DNA from: Ignavibacteria bacterium
GTDB lineage: Bacteria > Bacteroidota > Ignavibacteria > Tepidaquicellales > Tepidaquicellaceae
NCBI GenBank assembly: GCA_016788375.1
Contig: JAEUSI010000001.1
Location: 78,742-115,985, forward strand
Length of the DNA: 37,244 bases
Direction of reading: 5' to 3'
The notes below the pieces were generated by a model that made no database searches, had not been told where the DNA came from, and saw nothing but the letters and a program-made list of their open reading frames with translations. Positions 33,684 to 37,244 of this stretch are shown here, piece after piece (within the stretch, counting starts at the first letter, position 1; each line of letters opens with the position of its first letter). The position numbers and the translations under genes are program-made.

Positions 33684-35120
33684 ATGGATTCTAAAATCAG
33701 TTTTATATTGAACGAAAATTTTATAGAAGCTGAAATCAATCCTGCTGTGGTTTTACTGGATTTTATAAGGAAGCAAAGACTCACCGGCACAAAAGAAGGC
33801 TGCAAAGAAGGTGACTGCGGCGCATGTACTGTTCTCTGCGGTGAAATTTCCGGATCCAAACTGACCTACAAAACCTTAAACTCATGTCTTCTTCCTCTCG
33901 GGAATATTCAAGGAAAGCACATAGTAACAATTGAAGGATTGAGTTCTGGAAAAAATGAATTGAATCCGGTTCAGGAAGCATTTGTTGCCGAAGGAGCCTC
34001 GCAATGCGGATTTTGCACACCCGGTTTTATAGTTTCAATGACTTGTTATTTCCTGAATCCTGAGATTATTTCATTAACTAAACCCGGATTTGTAATGGAC
34101 GGAAATATATGCAGGTGTACCGGTCATAATTCCATTATAAGAGCTGCAGAAAAGATTTCTTCCCGTTTAAAAAGAAAATTTGTTTCTGATGAACCTGATT
34201 TTGTTTACCTTACCGAAAAAAAAATTATTCCGGAATATTTCTTAACAATTAAAAATCGTTTAAAGAAAATAGATATTAAATCCGGCAGGATTTTTGACTC
34301 TTCAAAACCGGGAATATATATCGGCGGAGGAACAGATTTGTTTGTTCAGAAACCGGATGAACTGTTTAAGTCAGAAACTATTTTTCTTCATAATGACATT
34401 AATCTTAAAGGAATTGAAATTAAAAATGGAAATTGTGAAATCGGCAGCAGTACAACAGTTTCAGAAATTCTGAATTCCGGCATAATACGCAAAATTATTC
34501 CGGGATTGGACAAATTCGGATTATTATTCGGATCTGCTCCGATAAGGAATAACGCAACAATCGGCGGGAATATCAACAATGCTTCACCAATCGGAGATAT
34601 GACTAGTTTGTTTATGGCACTTGATTCTGTGCTGATCTTAACAAACGGAAAATCAGAGAGGGATATTCCGCTTAAAAATTATTTTTCCGGATATAAAAAA
34701 ACCGAAAGACATAATGACGAGTATATGAAGAGTCTGAAATTCAGAATTCCTGAAGGAAATTACTTTATTAATTTTGAAAAAGTATCAAAAAGAACTTATC
34801 TGGATATTGCAAGTGTAAATTCATCTTTGCTGATTAATATTGAAAACGGAATTATTGCCTCCGCTCACATGTCAGCAGGAGGAGTTTCTGCTGTTCCTTT
34901 GTATTTAAAAAACACATCGGAGTTTTTAACTGCAAAGAAATTGTGTCCTGATATTGTGAATGAAGCCGTTAACACTGCACAGCTGGAAATTTCCCCGATT
35001 TCAGATGCAAGAGGATCGTCAGAATATAAAAGACTTCTTTTATCGAGATTAATCTATGCCCACTTCATTACACTGTTTCCGGAAATTATAAATATAGAAG
35101 ACACATATGAAAGATTATGA
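33684..35120 (+). CDS. xdhA: Xanthine dehydrogenase small subunit (2Fe-2S and FAD domains)
   Basis: XdhA passes electrons from the molybdenum subunit to FAD and NAD. The 478 residues hold two [2Fe-2S] clusters: C40, C45, C48 and C68 (GCKEGDCGAC then NSCLLP) and C108, C111, C143 and C145 (CGFCTPG then CRCTG). A FAD-binding domain starts near residue 210 with YIGGGTDLFVQ, and continues with GSAPIRNNATIGGNINNASP. The layout matches bacterial XdhA. Its 3' end overlaps xdhB by 14 bases. It starts 62 bases after the previous gene's terminator, so the xdh pair has its own promoter. Confidence 0.95.
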   Translation: MDSKISFILNENFIEAEINPAVVLLDFIRKQRLTGTKEGCKEGDCGACTVLCGEISGSKLTYKTLNSCLLPLGNIQGKHIVTIEGLSSGKNELNPVQEAFVAEGASQCGFCTPGFIVSMTCYFLNPEIISLTKPGFVMDGNICRCTGHNSIIRAAEKISSRLKRKFVSDEPDFVYLTEKKIIPEYFLTIKNRLKKIDIKSGRIFDSSKPGIYIGGGTDLFVQKPDELFKSETIFLHNDINLKGIEIKNGNCEIGSSTTVSEILNSGIIRKIIPGLDKFGLLFGSAPIRNNATIGGNINNASPIGDMTSLFMALDSVLILTNGKSERDIPLKNYFSGYKKTERHNDEYMKSLKFRIPEGNYFINFEKVSKRTYLDIASVNSSLLINIENGIIASAHMSAGGVSAVPLYLKNTSEFLTAKKLCPDIVNEAVNTAQLEISPISDARGSSEYKRLLLSRLIYAHFITLFPEIINIEDTYERL

Positions 35121-37244
35121 TATAATACATCATGTACGCGGTGAGTCGCAGTTTATTGATGATTTAAACATTCCTTCAGGAACACTTTTTGCATCAGTAT
35201 ATTATTCGCCTTTTGCACACGGGAAAATTAAAAAACTGGATACTGAATATGCCGGTTCAATTAAAGGTGTAGTAAGAATAATTACATACACTGATATTCC
35301 CGGAGAAAATCAGATTGGCGGTATTATTCCGGATGAACCGCTTCTTGCAGAAGATGAAGTACATTATACGGGAATGCCGGTAGCAATAGTCATAGCCGAA
35401 TCTCAGTTTACTGCAAGAGAAGCTGTCAGAAAAATTAAAATTGAAATCGATCCATTACCGGTAATTACTGATCCTCGTGAAGCTTTTGAGAATGGTCATC
35501 TTATAATTCCGCCGAGAATATTTTCAAGCGGAGATACTGAAAATTCATGGAAAGAATGCGAATATATTTTTGAAGGGAGCTGCGAGTCCGGCGCACAGGA
35601 GCATTTATATCTTGAAACTCAGGGTTCATTTTCATTTCCCGTCGAGGGAGGGGGAATTAAAATAGTATCATCCACACAGGGACCTACAACAGTGCAAAGA
35701 GCTGTATCAAAAGTACTCGGAGTTTCAATGAATAAAATTGAAGTTGAAGTTCTCCGTCTCGGCGGAGGATTCGGCGGCAAGGAAGATCAGGCAACTCCAT
35801 GGGCTGCAATGTCTGCTTTGTCAGCATTTATTCTGAACCGGCCGGTCAAATTGATTCTTCCGCGGCATGATGATATAATTATGACGGGAAAAAGGAATCC
35901 GTATTCATCTGATTTCAAAATCGGATTGTCAAAGGACCTTAAGATACTTTCCTATGAAGTAACTTTTTACCAGAATTCCGGAGCTTCAGCAGATTTGTCG
36001 CCTGCAATACTTGACAGATCTCTTTTTCATTGCACAAATGCATATTTCATTCCGAATGTAAAGGCAACCGGTTATTGCTGTCGTACAAATCTTCCGTCAA
36101 ATACAGCTTTCAGAGGATTCGGCGGACCTCAGGGAAAATTTGTGATTGAATGTGCAATTTCAAAAGCAGCGGAAAAAACAGGTGTTGAAGCAAGTGTTAT
36201 TCAGAGAAAAAATCTTTTAAAGGAAAATGATGTGTTTCATTACGGGCAAATTGCTTATAATGTTCAGGCGGAAGCCACTTGGAATAAAACCGAAAATCTG
36301 TTTAACACGAAAAAAATCAGGGAAAGGATTAAAAAGTTTAACTCTGAGAATAAGTGTTTTAAAAAAGGATTTGCCTTCATGCCGATCTGTTTCGGGATTG
36401 CATTTACAAACACAAGAATGAATCAGGCAAATGCACTTGTGAATGTATATACAGACGGAAGTATCAGCTTCAGCACTGCAGCTGTAGAAATGGGGCAGGG
36501 AGTAAATGCAAAGATAAAGGAAGTGGTTGCAAGAACGTTTTCAGTCAGACATGACAGGATTAAATGCGAAACCACAAACACGACACGGTCGGCAAATACT
36601 TCTCCGACAGCTGCAAGTTCGGGTGCAGATCTGAACTGCGGCGCAGTATTGAAAGCATGCGGCAGAATTTTAATCCGGCTGAAGGAATCAGCCGCCGGGG
36701 AATTAAAAGAAAAAGACAGTTCAAAAATTGAAATTATCAATGAAAGAGTTTTTTACGACGGAAATGAAACTGACCTTGACTGGGATATTCTGATCGAAAA
36801 AACTTATTCGAAAAGGATAAGTCTTTCTGCACATGAACATTATTCAACGCCTGATATTCATTTTGACAAAAATACAAACAAAGGCAGTCCGTTTCGCTAT
36901 CATGTTTACGGAACAGCGGTGATAGAAGCTACAGTTGACTGCCTTCGCGGAACTTATGTTATTGATTCTGTGCAGGCAGTTCATGATTTCGGTCACAGTC
37001 TGAATCCTGTTATAGATAAAGGACAGGCAGAAGGTGCAATAATTCAGGGAATCGGCTGGATGACAATCGAAGAAATTATTTTCAGCAAGGAAGGAAAACT
37101 TCTGACCGATCTGCTGTCAACATATAAGGTTCCTGATATTCATTTTGCACCTGAAGTAATGGATATACATTTTCTCGGCGAACCAAATCCATCTGGCATA
37201 TTTAATTCAAAAGCTATCGGAGAACCGCCTCTTATGTACGGAAT
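35107..37244 (+). CDS. xdhB: Xanthine dehydrogenase molybdopterin-binding subunit (partial, C-terminus off the window)
   Basis: The frame starts at ATG 35107, inside the xdhA 3' end, and remains open to the right edge (712 codons). XdhB hydroxylates hypoxanthine and xanthine at the molybdenum centre. By alignment to bovine enzyme from memory: Q191 (STQGPT) matches Gln767; E226 in GGGFGGKED matches Glu802; R304 (LDRSLFH) matches Arg880; R336 and F338 in AFRGFGGP match Arg912 and Phe914; and the catalytic Glu is E706 in IGEPP (Glu1261). The spacings between these residues agree with the bovine numbering. Purine-recognition residues Glu802 and Arg880 being present favours xanthine dehydrogenase over aldehyde oxidase. 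About 50-60 residues are probably missing. Confidence 0.95.
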   Translation, partial: MKDYDIIHHVRGESQFIDDLNIPSGTLFASVYYSPFAHGKIKKLDTEYAGSIKGVVRIITYTDIPGENQIGGIIPDEPLLAEDEVHYTGMPVAIVIAESQFTAREAVRKIKIEIDPLPVITDPREAFENGHLIIPPRIFSSGDTENSWKECEYIFEGSCESGAQEHLYLETQGSFSFPVEGGGIKIVSSTQGPTTVQRAVSKVLGVSMNKIEVEVLRLGGGFGGKEDQATPWAAMSALSAFILNRPVKLILPRHDDIIMTGKRNPYSSDFKIGLSKDLKILSYEVTFYQNSGASADLSPAILDRSLFHCTNAYFIPNVKATGYCCRTNLPSNTAFRGFGGPQGKFVIECAISKAAEKTGVEASVIQRKNLLKENDVFHYGQIAYNVQAEATWNKTENLFNTKKIRERIKKFNSENKCFKKGFAFMPICFGIAFTNTRMNQANALVNVYTDGSISFSTAAVEMGQGVNAKIKEVVARTFSVRHDRIKCETTNTTRSANTSPTAASSGADLNCGAVLKACGRILIRLKESAAGELKEKDSSKIEIINERVFYDGNETDLDWDILIEKTYSKRISLSAHEHYSTPDIHFDKNTNKGSPFRYHVYGTAVIEATVDCLRGTYVIDSVQAVHDFGHSLNPVIDKGQAEGAIIQGIGWMTIEEIIFSKEGKLLTDLLSTYKVPDIHFAPEVMDIHFLGEPNPSGIFNSKAIGEPPLMYG

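Noticed and set aside
1-37244. tRNA, rRNA, CRISPR or insertion-sequence features
   Set aside because: No cloverleaf, rRNA segment, regularly spaced direct repeats or transposase-like frame was noticed by reading; a dedicated scan was not possible.

Overview
The window reads as chromosomal DNA of a member of the Bacteroidota-Chlorobiota (FCB) group, most likely Ignavibacteria or a close relative. It is AT-rich. It carries type IX secretion (T9SS) markers: a PorX-type response regulator, two PorV/PorQ-like barrels, and a cargo protein whose C-terminal sorting domain holds the NYPNPFNP motif typical of Ignavibacteria. It also has LPS-export genes (Gram-negative envelope) and a complex I cluster. 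This assignment rests on protein character only. I see no rRNA, tRNA, CRISPR array, transposase or phage gene. Several starts are non-ATG (TTG, GTG and at least one apparently rarer codon).

Region 1 (1-2920, minus strand) is an LPS block: arabinose-5-phosphate isomerase (kdsD), an LptC-like lipoprotein and a large OstA/LptA-like protein that runs off the left edge. Region 2 (3006-11159, plus strand) holds rlmD, porX, tsaE, tsaB, accD, panC, a GlmU containing only the uridylyltransferase domain, and glmM. porX and tsaE overlap, as do accD and panC.

Region 3 (11180-13719, minus) is a flippase plus a glycosyltransferase. A small DUF952 gene points the other way at 13835. Region 4 (14176-23864, minus) is a closely packed run that reads, in transcription order: an outer-membrane barrel protein, a lipoprotein without a normal start codon, a T9SS-type Asp-box propeller, two PorV/PorQ-like barrels, a membrane glycosyltransferase (GT39-like), a FemAB/GNAT-like acyltransferase, an NDP-sugar epimerase and an amidohydrolase. 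I read regions 3 and 4 as making, decorating and exporting surface material. The tandem PorV-like pair next to its apparent cargo and sugar-modifying enzymes is the most interesting multigene system here.

Region 5 (24123-29799, plus) encodes complex I subunits NuoA, B, C, D, E and F. A complete T9SS cargo gene with its own ribosome binding site and terminator sits between nuoB and nuoC. NuoG to NuoN do not follow; a convergent gene for an alpha/alpha-toroid (terpene-cyclase-like) protein closes the cluster. Region 6 (29803-37244) holds that gene, an M28 peptidase with PDZ domain, a lipoprotein of unknown function, and xanthine dehydrogenase subunits xdhA and xdhB. The latter runs off the right edge just after its catalytic glutamate.

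No gene-free stretch exceeds 300 bases. The longest (23865-24122, 32690-32910) are AT-rich divergent promoter regions.
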